This document shows, piece by piece, positions 13,661-22,346 of a DNA stretch of 24,185 nt; the stretch's first letter is position 1; each line of letters begins with the position of its first letter. This DNA comes from a virus: the IMG/VR virus record IMGVR_UViG_3300050821_012852, positions 1 through 24,185 of that record; one strand, given 5' to 3'. Made by a program: the position numbers and the translations under genes. The notes beneath the pieces were generated by a model. That model worked only from the letters and a program-made list of their open reading frames with translations. It was not told the origin of the DNA and did no database searches.

Positions 13661-13671
13661 GGGGATCGCCG

Positions 13672-14202
13672 TTACGCGCTGGTGACTACGCCGTAGTGGG
13701 CGATCAGGAGTGCGTCCACGCGCCCGGTCTTGAGACCGCCGCGCGGCCCGCGGATCAGCGCCGACGCCGCCGGGTACAGGCGCGCGGCGTGCGCCGCCTC
13801 GGCCGCGTCGTTGTTCTTGGCGACGTCGGCCAGGCAGACCTTCTTCCAGCGCTGTGGGGTTACCAGGGTGTGCTGCATCCCGAGCGCGGCCAGGATCCCC
13901 TGCCAGATACCGAAGCCCACGCCGAACGTAAACGAGCTGGCGACGCCCTGGTCCGGCATGCTGTGCACCTTCTCGAGGAATACGCGCGCGCCTTCCCCGT
14001 CGTAGGGCCTGAGGATCCCGAGCATCGCCTGGATGTCGTAGCTGCGTCCGGTCTTGGCCGCGAAGGCCGGGACGTCGTGGATGACGATGGCCCGACCTGT
14101 TTCTTTGAAGAGCTCCGACGGGCGGACGTCCGTCCTGCCGTCGATGATGGCGATCGCTCCGTCTAGCCCCGGGTCGATGCCGATGGTGACGTCTTGGTTC
14201 AT
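13672..14202 (-). CDS. RuvC-like Holliday junction resolvase
   Basis: A 176-residue RNase H-fold resolvase of the phage RuvC-like group. The first strand MNQDVTIGIDPGLDGAIAII carries catalytic D10. RVFLEKVHSMPDQGVASSFT carries E77 followed by the conserved segment before the helix GFGIWQGILAALG. TPQRWKK, and GRVDALLIAHYG near the C-terminus with D163, complete the acidic site. It would cut four-way junctions and branched replicated DNA before packaging. The ATG is preceded by no ribosome site; instead TAATAT lies exactly 7 bases upstream inside a GC-rich inverted repeat, as in a leaderless or very short leader start. The gene lies between the lysis enzyme and the 159-aa protein. The assignment is firm at family level. 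Confidence 0.9.
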   Translation of the reverse strand: MNQDVTIGIDPGLDGAIAIIDGRTDVRPSELFKETGRAIVIHDVPAFAAKTGRSYDIQAMLGILRPYDGEGARVFLEKVHSMPDQGVASSFTFGVGFGIWQGILAALGMQHTLVTPQRWKKVCLADVAKNNDAAEAAHAARLYPAASALIRGPRGGLKTGRVDALLIAHYGVVTSA

Positions 14203-14222
14203 CCCCGGGATATTACCCGGGG
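14203..14222 (-). promoter_or_regulatory. Inverted repeat with TAATAT before the RuvC-like start (repeat copy 2)
   Basis: CCCCGGG-ATATTA-CCCGGGG, a perfect 7-bp inverted repeat, fills the gap between the lysis gene stop and the RuvC-like ATG. It contains the second copy (14206-14221) of the 16-bp repeat found at 4740-4755. On the minus strand TAATAT is placed 7 bases before the ATG, the spacing expected for a -10 hexamer of a leaderless gene. No -35-like sequence is seen. It could be a promoter, an operator or both. Confidence 0.5.
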
Positions 14223-14223
14223 G

Positions 14224-14760
14224 CTACGAGACCGGCGCGGCCGACGCCGGGAGCGCGACCGCGTCGGCCAGGTCGACGTAGCCCATCAGGATGCCGCGCT
14301 TGCCGTCGAGCGGGTTCCAGGGCCCATGGCGCCAGACGCTGTCACCGTTGCGCGCGCCGTCGCGGTTCGTGTTGCCCTCGACCGTCGAGATCGTCCCGTC
14401 CGGGTAGGCGGTGTCCACGAAGCCGACGTGCCCCAGGCCGTGCCCGTGGTCCATCACGAAGATCGCGCCGCGCGCGGGGCTGGTCCTCCGGAACCGGGGC
14501 TCGGCAAGCTTGTAGACGTTCTGCGCGCCGACCGTGCGCGGGCAGGGGTTCGGCACCATCAGGACGTTCGAGGCGCGGCGGAAGCACCAGTACAGAAATG
14601 CAGCACACCAACTCTCGCCGGGCTCACCGCCGGCGGCAGCGAGATATAGCTCCACCTCCGGCCCGCGGTTCTGCCCGCCGCTCTCACGCACCCCGACCTG
14701 GGTGGTCGCGATCGCCAGCGCTGCCTCGGAGATCGTGTTCGCGCAGATGAGGTCGCTCAC
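14224..14760 (-). CDS. CHAP-domain endolysin
   Basis: A 178-residue single-domain cell-wall hydrolase. After a short helical start (ALAIATTQVGVRESGGQNRG), the CHAP/NlpC-type papain-like core shows the catalytic Cys in GESWCAAFLYWCF (C52), the catalytic His in GHGLGHVGFVDT (H111), and an acidic/polar third residue in ISTVEGNTN (E128 or N130). Such enzymes cut peptide or amide bonds in peptidoglycan at the end of infection, or as part of a virion for entry. No signal peptide or membrane anchor is seen, and no holin is recognisable nearby, so export is unexplained. The GTG start forms a GTGA overlap with the upstream 125-aa gene. That coupling to a likely virion gene leaves open a tail-associated lysin. 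Confidence 0.88.
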   Translation of the reverse strand: MSDLICANTISEAALAIATTQVGVRESGGQNRGPEVELYLAAAGGEPGESWCAAFLYWCFRRASNVLMVPNPCPRTVGAQNVYKLAEPRFRRTSPARGAIFVMDHGHGLGHVGFVDTAYPDGTISTVEGNTNRDGARNGDSVWRHGPWNPLDGKRGILMGYVDLADAVALPASAAPVS

Positions 14761-15134
14761 GTCTTGTTCCCCGCGATGATGTACTCGATCCGCCCGATCC
14801 CCGAGACGCTGAGCGCCGTCAGCTCGTCGCCGGCGTTCTTCGCCTTCAGCAAGAAGACGTCCGAGATCGGGATGAGCTGGTTCGCGCCGTTGGCCCAGGT
14901 CACCGACGCGACCAGCGACTCGCCGTCGACGGCGCGGATGACGACGTACCTGATCTTCGAGATCGCCCCGAGCGCCGGCGTGAAGTTGCCGGCGATCGGG
15001 ATGTTCCCGCCGAAGCTCCCGTCGTAGGTCTCCTTCGACGCGAGGTCGATCGACTGGGACAGGAGGGTCGTCGCGTCCGAGCTCGACGCCGGGTCCGACT
15101 GGACCGCCCCGGCCATCGTGAGCGTGAACGGCAT
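14757..15134 (-). CDS. Small probable virion protein, 125 aa
   Basis: A 125-residue protein starting MPFTLTMAGAVQSDPASSSD and predicted to be mostly beta strand (RYVVIRAVDGESLVASVTWA, LIPISDVFLLKAKNAGDELT, VSGIGRIEYIIAGNKT). Its Ser/Thr/Gly-rich composition and lack of charge fit a tail or fibre accessory protein. The ATG at 15134 is chosen because TATCAT lies 7 bases upstream and TAGACG 17 bases before that. A second in-frame ATG at 15143 would lie inside that TATCAT. There is no ribosome site. The stop overlaps the GTG of the lysis gene. No family recognised, so the virion role is from composition and position. Confidence 0.72.
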   Translation of the reverse strand: MPFTLTMAGAVQSDPASSSDATTLLSQSIDLASKETYDGSFGGNIPIAGNFTPALGAISKIRYVVIRAVDGESLVASVTWANGANQLIPISDVFLLKAKNAGDELTALSVSGIGRIEYIIAGNKT

Positions 15135-15141
15135 GGCCCCC

Positions 15142-15170
15142 ATGATAGGGGGCCGGCCGGCGCGCGTCTA
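15142..15170 (-). promoter_or_regulatory. Leaderless-type promoter of the 125-aa gene
   Basis: On the minus strand TAGACG (15170-15165), a 17-base spacer, TATCAT (15147-15142), 7 bases and then ATG at 15134. TATCAT differs from TATAAT at one position, and TAGACG matches TTGACA at four of six. The first TAG is also the stop of the upstream gene. A perfect inverted repeat GGCCCCC/GGGGGCC (15135-15141 and 15148-15154) brackets the -10. No Shine-Dalgarno sequence is present. Confidence 0.6.
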
Positions 15171-15683
15171 CTCAGCCGCTTGCGGCGCGGCTTCCGGGGG
15201 CGGGGCGGGACTCGGGTCGGGAGCGGCGGGGACCTCGGCCTGGGCCTCGTCGACCGTGAGCGCGGTCCCCTCGGCTACCGGCTTCACTTCTTCGGGCGGC
15301 GGGAGCTCGTAGACGCCGACCTTCGCGTCCAGGAGCTTCTCCTCGATCCCGCCGAGGTTGAGCGTGTCGCGGAAGTCCATCTCGGCCAGCAGGTTCGCGA
15401 GCAGCACGTCGATCGACTCGACCGTCACCTCGAAAACGCCGCCCTTCGGGGCGTCGTCGGGCCGCATCTGGCCGCCGGCCTTCTTCACCCGGTGCCAGAC
15501 GTCGATGACGTCGATCTGGTCCAGTGCGACTCGAAAAGCTAGGCGCTGCTCGCGCGTCAGCTTCTTGCCGCTTGGCTTCTCGGCTTCCTTGACCAGGTAG
15601 AGGACCAGGTCCGACAGCTCGTAGGCCTCGAAGTGGATCTTCCTGGTCGGCCCCAGGTCGGCGCGTCGCTTGGCTTCTCCCAT
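15168..15683 (-). CDS. Conserved phage-type protein of unknown function, 171 aa
   Basis: A 171-residue protein beginning MGEAKRRADLG, an N-terminus that recurs in many small phage proteins. Residues about 15-110 are a mixed helical domain (FEAYELSDLVLYLVKEAEKP, KLTREQRLAFRVALDQIDVI, ESIDVLLANLLAEMDFRDTL). The rest is an acidic Pro/Ala/Glu-rich disordered tail (VPAAPDPSPAPPPEAAPQAA). There are no membrane segments. The ATG has no ribosome site, but TATTCT lies 7 bases upstream. The gene follows the giant fibre gene. In tailed phages a fibre assembly chaperone often takes that place, and a helical protein with an acidic tail would suit it, but this is inference only. Confidence 0.72.
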   Translation of the reverse strand: MGEAKRRADLGPTRKIHFEAYELSDLVLYLVKEAEKPSGKKLTREQRLAFRVALDQIDVIDVWHRVKKAGGQMRPDDAPKGGVFEVTVESIDVLLANLLAEMDFRDTLNLGGIEEKLLDAKVGVYELPPPEEVKPVAEGTALTVDEAQAEVPAAPDPSPAPPPEAAPQAAE

Positions 15684-15690
15684 GCCCAGG

Positions 15691-15717
15691 AGAATAACAT
15701 CGGCCCGCCGGGATCAA
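15691..15717 (-). promoter_or_regulatory. Leaderless-type promoter of the 171-aa gene
   Basis: On the minus strand TTGATC (15717-15712) includes the stop of the fibre gene and is followed after 15 bases by TATTCT (15696-15691), then 7 bases and ATG at 15683. The spacing between the two hexamers is shorter than usual, so only the -10 is convincing. Arms TTCTCC and GGAGAA flank the ATG as a small inverted repeat. No Shine-Dalgarno sequence is seen. Confidence 0.45.
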
Positions 15718-18700
15718 GGCACCGAGAAGAGAGGCGTGACGCACTTCTGGCCGAGCGGCCCCCGCACGACCATGTAGCCGACCGGGGTCGTGCTGGCCCC
15801 CGCCGGGAGATTGACGATCGACCCACCGACGGCGCCGGTCGCCTCGAGCATCGCCGGCCCGCACTGGAAGGTCGCGTCCGTGCCCTTGATCCGGAACGTC
15901 TCGGTACCGTTGCCCAGGAAGCGCATGTCGCACGTGGAGCTGCCGATGTTGAGGTCGAAGTTGCGCGAGCTGCCGGTGAAGAGGACCCCCACACCGGTGT
16001 TGATCTCTATCGTGCCCGCGTTCGGTCCGGACGCGCTCGTGACCGTGAGGCCGTTCCCACCGACGGCGTCGATCAGGACGCCGCCGGCGCCGGTCACCTC
16101 CAAAAGGTTGCCCTTGAAGGTGATGCCCTGGTCGAACACTGCCGGGCCCTGGACCCAGAGGGACACGGCCCCGAGCGTGCCGTTGAACGATCCACCGCCG
16201 GTGATCGTCGGCGGCCCGCCGACGCAGAGGGTGGCGGCCGCGGGGACCGGGATGCCGCTGACGGTCCCCGCGCCGACGGACACGGTCGTGTTGTAGACGG
16301 GCGGCTGGATCGTGACCCAGTTGAACCCGGTCGCCGTCGTGACGTTCGCGCCGCCCGTGAGGTTGACCGTCGAGGTGTTGACGGCGACGTAGTCGAGGGT
16401 CGCGCCGGCCGAGCTGGAGACCGACACGTTGCCCGCGACGGCGAACATGGGGACTCCTCCCAGGAGCCCCGGCGTTCGCCCGACGCCGAACGGGTCGTTG
16501 CTCACGACGGCGCCGCGGTGCGCGCCGTCGGTCGTGCCCTGCAGGAACAGGACGCCGGCGGCCGTGGTGCTGCCGACGACCTTGTTCCGCACGACGACCT
16601 CGCCCGACGAGAGCAGGCGCATCGCCTCGGCCTGGGTCGCGCCCGTCTGCAGGGTGACGTCGCCGACCGACCCGAGGTAGAGCGGCCCGGCGACGTTGTT
16701 CATCACGAACGCGGTGTCAGCGTGCAGGTTGGGGACGGTGCCGAACGGCGTGAGGTTCGCCCCCGTGATGCCCGCGGCCAGCGCCTGGCCCGACCCGCTG
16801 TTGTTGGACGCGAAGAACTGCGCTCCGGCCGAGGTGCCCGCGCCGGTCGTGTTGACCGCGATCGTGGTGAACTGGTTCGCGCTGTTGGTGACCGTGACGT
16901 CGGTCCCCGGCGCGTTGGTCCCGACGCCGAGGCGCTTGTTCGTGGGGTCCCACACCAGGAGCGCGTCCTGCGCGAGCGTGCCGCCGGCGGCCGCCCCGAA
17001 CGTCAGCTCCTTCGCAGCCAAGGTCGCGACGCTGAGCTGGCCCGACGAGCTCGCGGCCTGCACGACGCCACCAGCCGAGAGGCTAGAGACGTTGACGAGG
17101 CCGCTGGCCAAGATCTGCAGCCGCGCCGCCTCGGTGGCGCCGGTGGCGAGGATCAGGGTCCCGGGCGCACCGACGTAGAGGTTCGACGACCCGAAGAAGG
17201 GGACCACGTAGGGGATGTTCGGTCCGACCAGGGGACGGTTCGTGGTCGCGGTGAACCCTGTACCCGCGACGCCGACCGCGACGCCGATGCCTCCGCCCGG
17301 GTTGTTGCTCGCCACGAACTGCGCGAGCGCGGCGACGCCCGCGCCGGCGTTCCGCACCATGACCTGGGTGGAACCGTTCGCGCTGTCGAGGACGTCGACG
17401 TCCGTCGTCGGGACGTTCGTGCCGATCCCGAGCCGGTTGTTGGTGTCGTTCCAGAAGAGGTTGGTCGCGTCCTGCGCGACGCTGCCGCCGGACGCACCGC
17501 CGAATAGGACCGCGCCCGCGGTGAGGGGACCGGCGGCGGGGACCAAGAAGTCCGTACCGGCGGTGGCGTTCGACAGCACGCCCGTCGTCACCGCGCTCTT
17601 GACCAGGCCGCCCGCCGTGAGGCTCAAGATGCTCACCGCACCCGCGGCGTCGATCTTCAGGCGCTCCGACTGCGTCGCGCCCGTCTGGAGCGTGATGACG
17701 CCGTGAGATCCGAGGTACAAGGTCGGCGTCGGTCCCGGGATAGACGTCGTCACGAAAGCCATGTTCGCGCCGAGGTTCGGGACCGTGCCGCCGGCAACGC
17801 GTGAAGGTCCCCCCATCCCGAACGTGACTGCGGCGGTCAGGTTAGTCGCCGCGAAACTCGCGAGCGCATTGGCCCCGGTGCTGGAATTCGTGATCAGGAC
17901 ACCCGTTGTCCCGTTGGTGTTGTTGAGGATCGCTAGGTCGACTGCTGGGATCTGTGACCCGATGCCGAGGCGCTTGTGGGTGTTGTCCCAGAACAGGTTC
18001 TGGTCCTGGTCGAGGAGGCCGCTGCCGCTCGCGTTGCCGAACGGGATCTGCCCGCCCACCACCGCGATCACGGTCGGCGCCGAGATGCTGCTGGTGACGA
18101 CCTGCTGGAGGACGCCCGACGCGAGCGTCCCCAGGTTGAAGGCCGAGGACCCGCCGGTGGTCACCATGCCGAGGGCGCCCCCGCCTCCGCCGCCGCTGCC
18201 GATCCCCAGCTTACCGGTGGTCGGGTCGGCGACGACGACGCCGCCCGCCGCGAGGGCCGAGATGAAGACGTTGCCGCTGGCGTCGATCCTCAGGCGCTCC
18301 GACTGCGTCGCGCCCGTCTGCATCGTGATGAAGCCGAAAGAGCCGAGGTACAGCGCCGGGCTGGGCCCGATCGTCGTCGTCAGGTAGGCCATGTTGGATC
18401 CGAGATTGGGCGTAGTTACGCCCGCGGAGATGCTCGTCCCCGTCATCCCGAACGTCGCCGTCGACGTGGCGTTGCTGGCGGTGAAGTTCGCCGACGAACC
18501 AGCTCCCGTCCCCGGGTTGCTCACCAGGACGCCGGCCCCAGTCGTCGAGGTGCGCGAGATGGCGATGTCGAAAGCGGGAGTGGTCGTGCCGATCCCGAGG
18601 CGCTTCAGCGTGTTGTCCCAGAAGAAGTCAGCGTTGTCCTGGGCCACCGCGCCGCCGGCGCCGGCGAACAGGACCGACCCGGTCGTCAGCGCCGTCGCGG

Positions 18701-21700
18701 GCGCGAGGTAGTCCGTGCCCGATACCCCGATCGACAGCTGCCCGCTAGAAGCAGCGGCCTTGACCATGCCGCCCGCGTTGAGGCTCGACAGGCTGACGTT
18801 GCCGGCGACGTCGATCTTCAGGCGCTCCGCCTTAACGGCGCCCGTCTGGAGAGAGATCGTCGTCCCCGCGCTGATGTAGAGGGGGAACCCGGCGATGGCG
18901 ATGAGGTAGCCCGTCGAGGGGCCGAGGTTGGGCTCAGGGCTTAGTGAGGTCCAACCCGAACTCGTGATCCCGAGGCCGACCGAAACGGCCGAATTCGTCG
19001 CGATGAACTCGGCGGTCGCGGCGGTCGCTGTGCTGAGGTTCTGGACGCGCACGCCGGTGGTGGCGTTCTGACTGCGGCTGACGGTCAGGTCATGCGTCGG
19101 TGTACTCGTCCCGATCCCGAGCCGGTTGCTCGTGTCATCCCAGAAGAAGCTCGCGTTGTCCTGCGCGATGTTCCCGCTGGCCCCGGCGAAGATCACCGAC
19201 CCAGTAGTCAGGCCCCCGACGGGCGGCCCGATGAAGTCAGTCCCCGAGACGGCGATCCCGAGCTGCCCGCCGACCGCCGCCTTGACCAGGCCGCCCGCCG
19301 CGAGGCTCGAGACCTGCACCTCTCCCGTGGTGAGGATCTTCAGCCGCTCCGCCTGCGTGGCGCCGGTCTGGAGAGAGATCGTGTTCTGAGAACCGATGTA
19401 CATCCCCAGCGTCGACACGGCCAAGAGGAAGGTCATCCCCGCCGTCAGGTTCGGAACTGCCGCGCTGAACGCTGAGGAGTTGAGCCCCATGGTCCCGAGG
19501 CGCGTCGCGTGCGAGCCGTTGGCCGTGGCGATCTGGGCGGCGGTGGGGCTGGTCGACGTGGACGAGTTGATCACGCGCACAGTGGAGTTGATCCCCGTGG
19601 TGGTGTTCGAGATGTCGAGCGTCGTACTCGGCGCATTCGTCCCGAGGCCCAGCCGGTTATTGGTGTCGTCCCAGAAGATATTCGCGTTGTCCTCGGCCAG
19701 GTGACCGGATGCGTTGGCGAACACCACCGAGCCCGGCGTGAGGGACACGGCCGCGCCGCCCACCGCGCCGAGGACGTCGTTCCAGTTGACCGCGCTGGTG
19801 CCGATGCCGCCGGCCGATCCGAGGTTCAGGATCGTTTGCCCGCGGTTGTCGTTGAGCGTGGTCCCCGCCGGCCCGACGACCACGTTGCCGGCCGTGTCGT
19901 CCCACTGCCGGGTCGCTAGCACGGACACGTTCGTCGTCCCGACGGTCCCCTGGGTAGTCGTGATCTGAGAAGCCCCGGCGCCGCCAGTCACGGTCGGGAC
20001 CTGCGCCAGGTCCAGTCGGCTCCCGCGACCCTGGAAGTTGACCAGCGTGTTGCTCGAGCCGATGGTGCCGTAGGTGTAGCCGGAGTTGATGATCCGGCCG
20101 CCCGAGATCCCCAGGAAGTTGATCGCGGGGTTGAGGTTGCCGAACGTCCCCGTCTGGTTGAACTCCATGTCGGCGGTCCCCTGCGAGCCACCGTTGATCG
20201 CGGTGATGACGCCATTCGCCTCGACCTGGAGGCCCTTGATGGTGCAGGTGGTGTTGAGGCGGAGCGACCCGGTGGCGACGATCAGGCGGTGGTACCCGCC
20301 CGTGACAGATCCGTAGCCGCCCGCCACCAGGAAGCTGGCCCCGGAGACGAGCCCGCTCACGCCGTTCTGGCAGTACAGGACTGACCCGGGCTCAGAGATC
20401 GCGTCGCCGAGGCAGTTGTAGAGGCTGAGGGCGCCGCCGTATACCAGGAACCGCCCCGACACCTTAAGGTCCGTAAGTTGGAGGACGCCGACGTTGCTTA
20501 CGAAGTTGCTGCCCAGGTTGGGCACGTCGTAGACGGTGATCGCGTCCCCGTTCGCCCATGTGACCGGGAGGCCAGCTGGCGTGATCGGCTGGCTGATCCA
20601 GGCCTGCTTGGCGCCCATGTCCTGCACCACGCGCGCGGTGCTGAGGTCAGACGTTCTCCGCACGACCAGGTTCAAGAAGGAGGTCGTCCCATCACCGAGC
20701 GTCCAGCTGGTCGTGATGCCGGAGCTCTTGATCAGCGTGGGCTGGCTCGTCGCCCCGTTGCGCGCCACGACGCCGCCCGAGAGGTCGAGGGTCCCCGAGT
20801 ACAGCACGCGCTGGACGCCGACGTAGTGCGGGGAGAAGTTGGAGAAGGTCAGGTCGGGGGACGTCAGGAAATACGGCTGCACCGTATCGCCCGCGTTCAG
20901 GTCCCCGGCGATCGTGATGGTCTGGTTGAGAGACGGCTGCGCGCCCCAGAGTCGGAGGTGGACCTCGCTCAGGCTCCGGAGCTGGTGGGTACCGTCGACG
21001 CCGGTGTTGTCGTCGTTCGCCGTGCCGCTGGTGTTGGCCGGGTCGACGAAGAACGCGGCCTGCGAGGCCCAGAACCGATCCACGATCCGCATGCGGACCC
21101 AGCGGCCGACGCCGCCGAGCGCTGCGAAGTACAGGAAGTTGTCGACCGTCGCCGTGCTGGTGCGGTCGAGGTAGACGAAGTCGCGCCGCGACTTGAGCCG
21201 CGCCACCACCGTCCCGGTCGCTGGGAAGGCGAGCGTGTTGAGCGGCACCGCCCCGGTCGTGGCGCCGTCCGCCTCGAGCAGGGCCACCGCGCCGGCGCCG
21301 AGCGCCGTGTAGGCGCTGCCGTTCTGGCTGACTTCGAACTGCTGGGTGACCTCGTTGTAGCGGAAGCGCCCGGTGCTCGCGGCGCTGACCGCGACCGCCG
21401 ACCCGGCGCCCATCGCCAGCGCGGCCGCGGTCGGGCCGGCGGCGCCGATGCCGACGCCGAAGTCGGTCCGCATGCCGCCGGTGCCTGGGAACGTCGCGAT
21501 CGTGACCGGGCCCGTCCGGTTGATCAGGTTCAGGACGTCGGTGATGTTCTCCAGTGAGATCGCCGCGCCGCCGGTCCGGTCGAGGCGTAGGCCGGGGCTC
21601 GCGCTCTTGACGTGCAGCTCCTCGAGCGGCGCCGCGATCCCGACGCCGACGTTGCCGGTCGCGCGGTCGACGACGAGCGGTCCGCCCGACGCGGTGTTCA

Positions 21701-22340
21701 CCCGCAGCGCGGAGGCGCCCGTGAAGCCGCCGGACGACCCGTCGATGACGACGCCGCCGCCGTTGCCGTCGTTGAGCAGGAGCGTCTGGTCGACGGCGCC
21801 GACGCCGACCGCGTAGGCGCCGGCCAGCGTCTCAACGACGCCGCCGCCGAGCGCGATCGCCCGGACGATCTCGTGCCATCGGTTCTCCGGGGCCGCGTAG
21901 CCCTGGCGACAGTTCGGGTTCGACGTGTCCTCGAGCGCCTCGAAACCGCCCGGTTTGCGGAGGGGTAGCGCGCCGCTGGGGCCGGGGATCGTCAGGCCCG
22001 AGAGCCGCGCCACGGCGCAGGTCTTCCGCACCTGGCCGGGGCTGCCCGGGTTGATCGTCGCGCGGACCAGGTACGTCCCGTCCTTGTGCACGGCGCCGCT
22101 GTCGGAGTCGACGACGAATGAGGAAGTCGTGGCGGTCGCCAGCACCACGGGTTCGGGACCGGCGCCGCCCGCGGCGGAAAACTCCGGGCGGCCCAGCAGC
22201 TCCCAAAGTACCGACGTGACGCCGACCGTGCTGGTCAAGGAGAGGCCGACGGTCTCTCCCGCGAGTAGGTCCTGCCGGAAACCGGTGACCGCGGTCGCCC
22301 CGTTCCGCGTTGAGACGATTTGGACGGACTCGAACGCCAT
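15714..22340 (-). CDS. Giant tail-fibre protein with six tandem repeats, 2,208 aa
   Basis: A very long Gly/Ala/Thr/Ser-rich protein with hardly any charged clusters, typical of phage fibres. Residues about 1-130 form an Ig-like beta domain (VTSVLWELLGRPEFSAAGG, DGTYLVRATINPGSPGQ). A fibre motif NVGVGIAAPLEELHV is at about 229. Residues 350-830 look like an irregular beta-helix. From about 870 to 1,960 there are six repeats of 167-209 residues, each with a pattern like FWDDTNNRLGIGT-x2-P, LQTGATQ-ERLKI and SSLAAGGxVKA. Residues 1,960-2,208 form a distinct C-terminal part, probably the receptor-binding tip. LGIGT-P fibre repeats are common in phages of environmental bacteria. There is no ribosome site; TACCAT lies 6 bases before the ATG. 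A virion location is secure by type; the receptor is unknown. Confidence 0.88.
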   Translation of the reverse strand: MAFESVQIVSTRNGATAVTGFRQDLLAGETVGLSLTSTVGVTSVLWELLGRPEFSAAGGAGPEPVVLATATTSSFVVDSDSGAVHKDGTYLVRATINPGSPGQVRKTCAVARLSGLTIPGPSGALPLRKPGGFEALEDTSNPNCRQGYAAPENRWHEIVRAIALGGGVVETLAGAYAVGVGAVDQTLLLNDGNGGGVVIDGSSGGFTGASALRVNTASGGPLVVDRATGNVGVGIAAPLEELHVKSASPGLRLDRTGGAAISLENITDVLNLINRTGPVTIATFPGTGGMRTDFGVGIGAAGPTAAALAMGAGSAVAVSAASTGRFRYNEVTQQFEVSQNGSAYTALGAGAVALLEADGATTGAVPLNTLAFPATGTVVARLKSRRDFVYLDRTSTATVDNFLYFAALGGVGRWVRMRIVDRFWASQAAFFVDPANTSGTANDDNTGVDGTHQLRSLSEVHLRLWGAQPSLNQTITIAGDLNAGDTVQPYFLTSPDLTFSNFSPHYVGVQRVLYSGTLDLSGGVVARNGATSQPTLIKSSGITTSWTLGDGTTSFLNLVVRRTSDLSTARVVQDMGAKQAWISQPITPAGLPVTWANGDAITVYDVPNLGSNFVSNVGVLQLTDLKVSGRFLVYGGALSLYNCLGDAISEPGSVLYCQNGVSGLVSGASFLVAGGYGSVTGGYHRLIVATGSLRLNTTCTIKGLQVEANGVITAINGGSQGTADMEFNQTGTFGNLNPAINFLGISGGRIINSGYTYGTIGSSNTLVNFQGRGSRLDLAQVPTVTGGAGASQITTTQGTVGTTNVSVLATRQWDDTAGNVVVGPAGTTLNDNRGQTILNLGSAGGIGTSAVNWNDVLGAVGGAAVSLTPGSVVFANASGHLAEDNANIFWDDTNNRLGLGTNAPSTTLDISNTTTGINSTVRVINSSTSTSPTAAQIATANGSHATRLGTMGLNSSAFSAAVPNLTAGMTFLLAVSTLGMYIGSQNTISLQTGATQAERLKILTTGEVQVSSLAAGGLVKAAVGGQLGIAVSGTDFIGPPVGGLTTGSVIFAGASGNIAQDNASFFWDDTSNRLGIGTSTPTHDLTVSRSQNATTGVRVQNLSTATAATAEFIATNSAVSVGLGITSSGWTSLSPEPNLGPSTGYLIAIAGFPLYISAGTTISLQTGAVKAERLKIDVAGNVSLSSLNAGGMVKAAASSGQLSIGVSGTDYLAPATALTTGSVLFAGAGGAVAQDNADFFWDNTLKRLGIGTTTPAFDIAISRTSTTGAGVLVSNPGTGAGSSANFTASNATSTATFGMTGTSISAGVTTPNLGSNMAYLTTTIGPSPALYLGSFGFITMQTGATQSERLRIDASGNVFISALAAGGVVVADPTTGKLGIGSGGGGGGALGMVTTGGSSAFNLGTLASGVLQQVVTSSISAPTVIAVVGGQIPFGNASGSGLLDQDQNLFWDNTHKRLGIGSQIPAVDLAILNNTNGTTGVLITNSSTGANALASFAATNLTAAVTFGMGGPSRVAGGTVPNLGANMAFVTTSIPGPTPTLYLGSHGVITLQTGATQSERLKIDAAGAVSILSLTAGGLVKSAVTTGVLSNATAGTDFLVPAAGPLTAGAVLFGGASGGSVAQDATNLFWNDTNNRLGIGTNVPTTDVDVLDSANGSTQVMVRNAGAGVAALAQFVASNNPGGGIGVAVGVAGTGFTATTNRPLVGPNIPYVVPFFGSSNLYVGAPGTLILATGATEAARLQILASGLVNVSSLSAGGVVQAASSSGQLSVATLAAKELTFGAAAGGTLAQDALLVWDPTNKRLGVGTNAPGTDVTVTNSANQFTTIAVNTTGAGTSAGAQFFASNNSGSGQALAAGITGANLTPFGTVPNLHADTAFVMNNVAGPLYLGSVGDVTLQTGATQAEAMRLLSSGEVVVRNKVVGSTTAAGVLFLQGTTDGAHRGAVVSNDPFGVGRTPGLLGGVPMFAVAGNVSVSSSAGATLDYVAVNTSTVNLTGGANVTTATGFNWVTIQPPVYNTTVSVGAGTVSGIPVPAAATLCVGGPPTITGGGSFNGTLGAVSLWVQGPAVFDQGITFKGNLLEVTGAGGVLIDAVGGNGLTVTSASGPNAGTIEINTGVGVLFTGSSRNFDLNIGSSTCDMRFLGNGTETFRIKGTDATFQCGPAMLEATGAVGGSIVNLPAGASTTPVGYMVVRGPLGQKCVTPLFSVP
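16600..19740 (-). repeat. Six tandem repeats inside the fibre gene
   Basis: Six imperfect copies, each about 500-630 bases, encode the block beginning GSVLFAGASG and containing FWDDTNNRLGIGT. The Trp of that motif lies near 19672, 19139, 18617, 17989, 17452 and 16950. The fourth copy is longest because a Gly-rich insertion (GIGSGGGGGGALGM, near 18190) precedes it. The copies differ in sequence throughout but keep FW, LGIGT, TGAT and ERLKI, so they are old duplications, possibly kept variable by recombination among them. Confidence 0.85.
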
Positions 22341-22346
22341 CCCCCG

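Noticed and set aside
15633-17507. A 624-codon plus-strand reading frame opposite the fibre gene
   Set aside because: It is Arg/Asp/Val-rich with no domain, lies wholly opposite the repeat region, and results from the high GC of the third codon positions of the minus-strand gene.
16600-19740. A CRISPR array or non-coding tandem repeat suggested by regular recurrence
   Set aside because: Units are 500-630 bases, diverged and in frame, and they encode conserved protein motifs. There are no short identical repeats with unique spacers.
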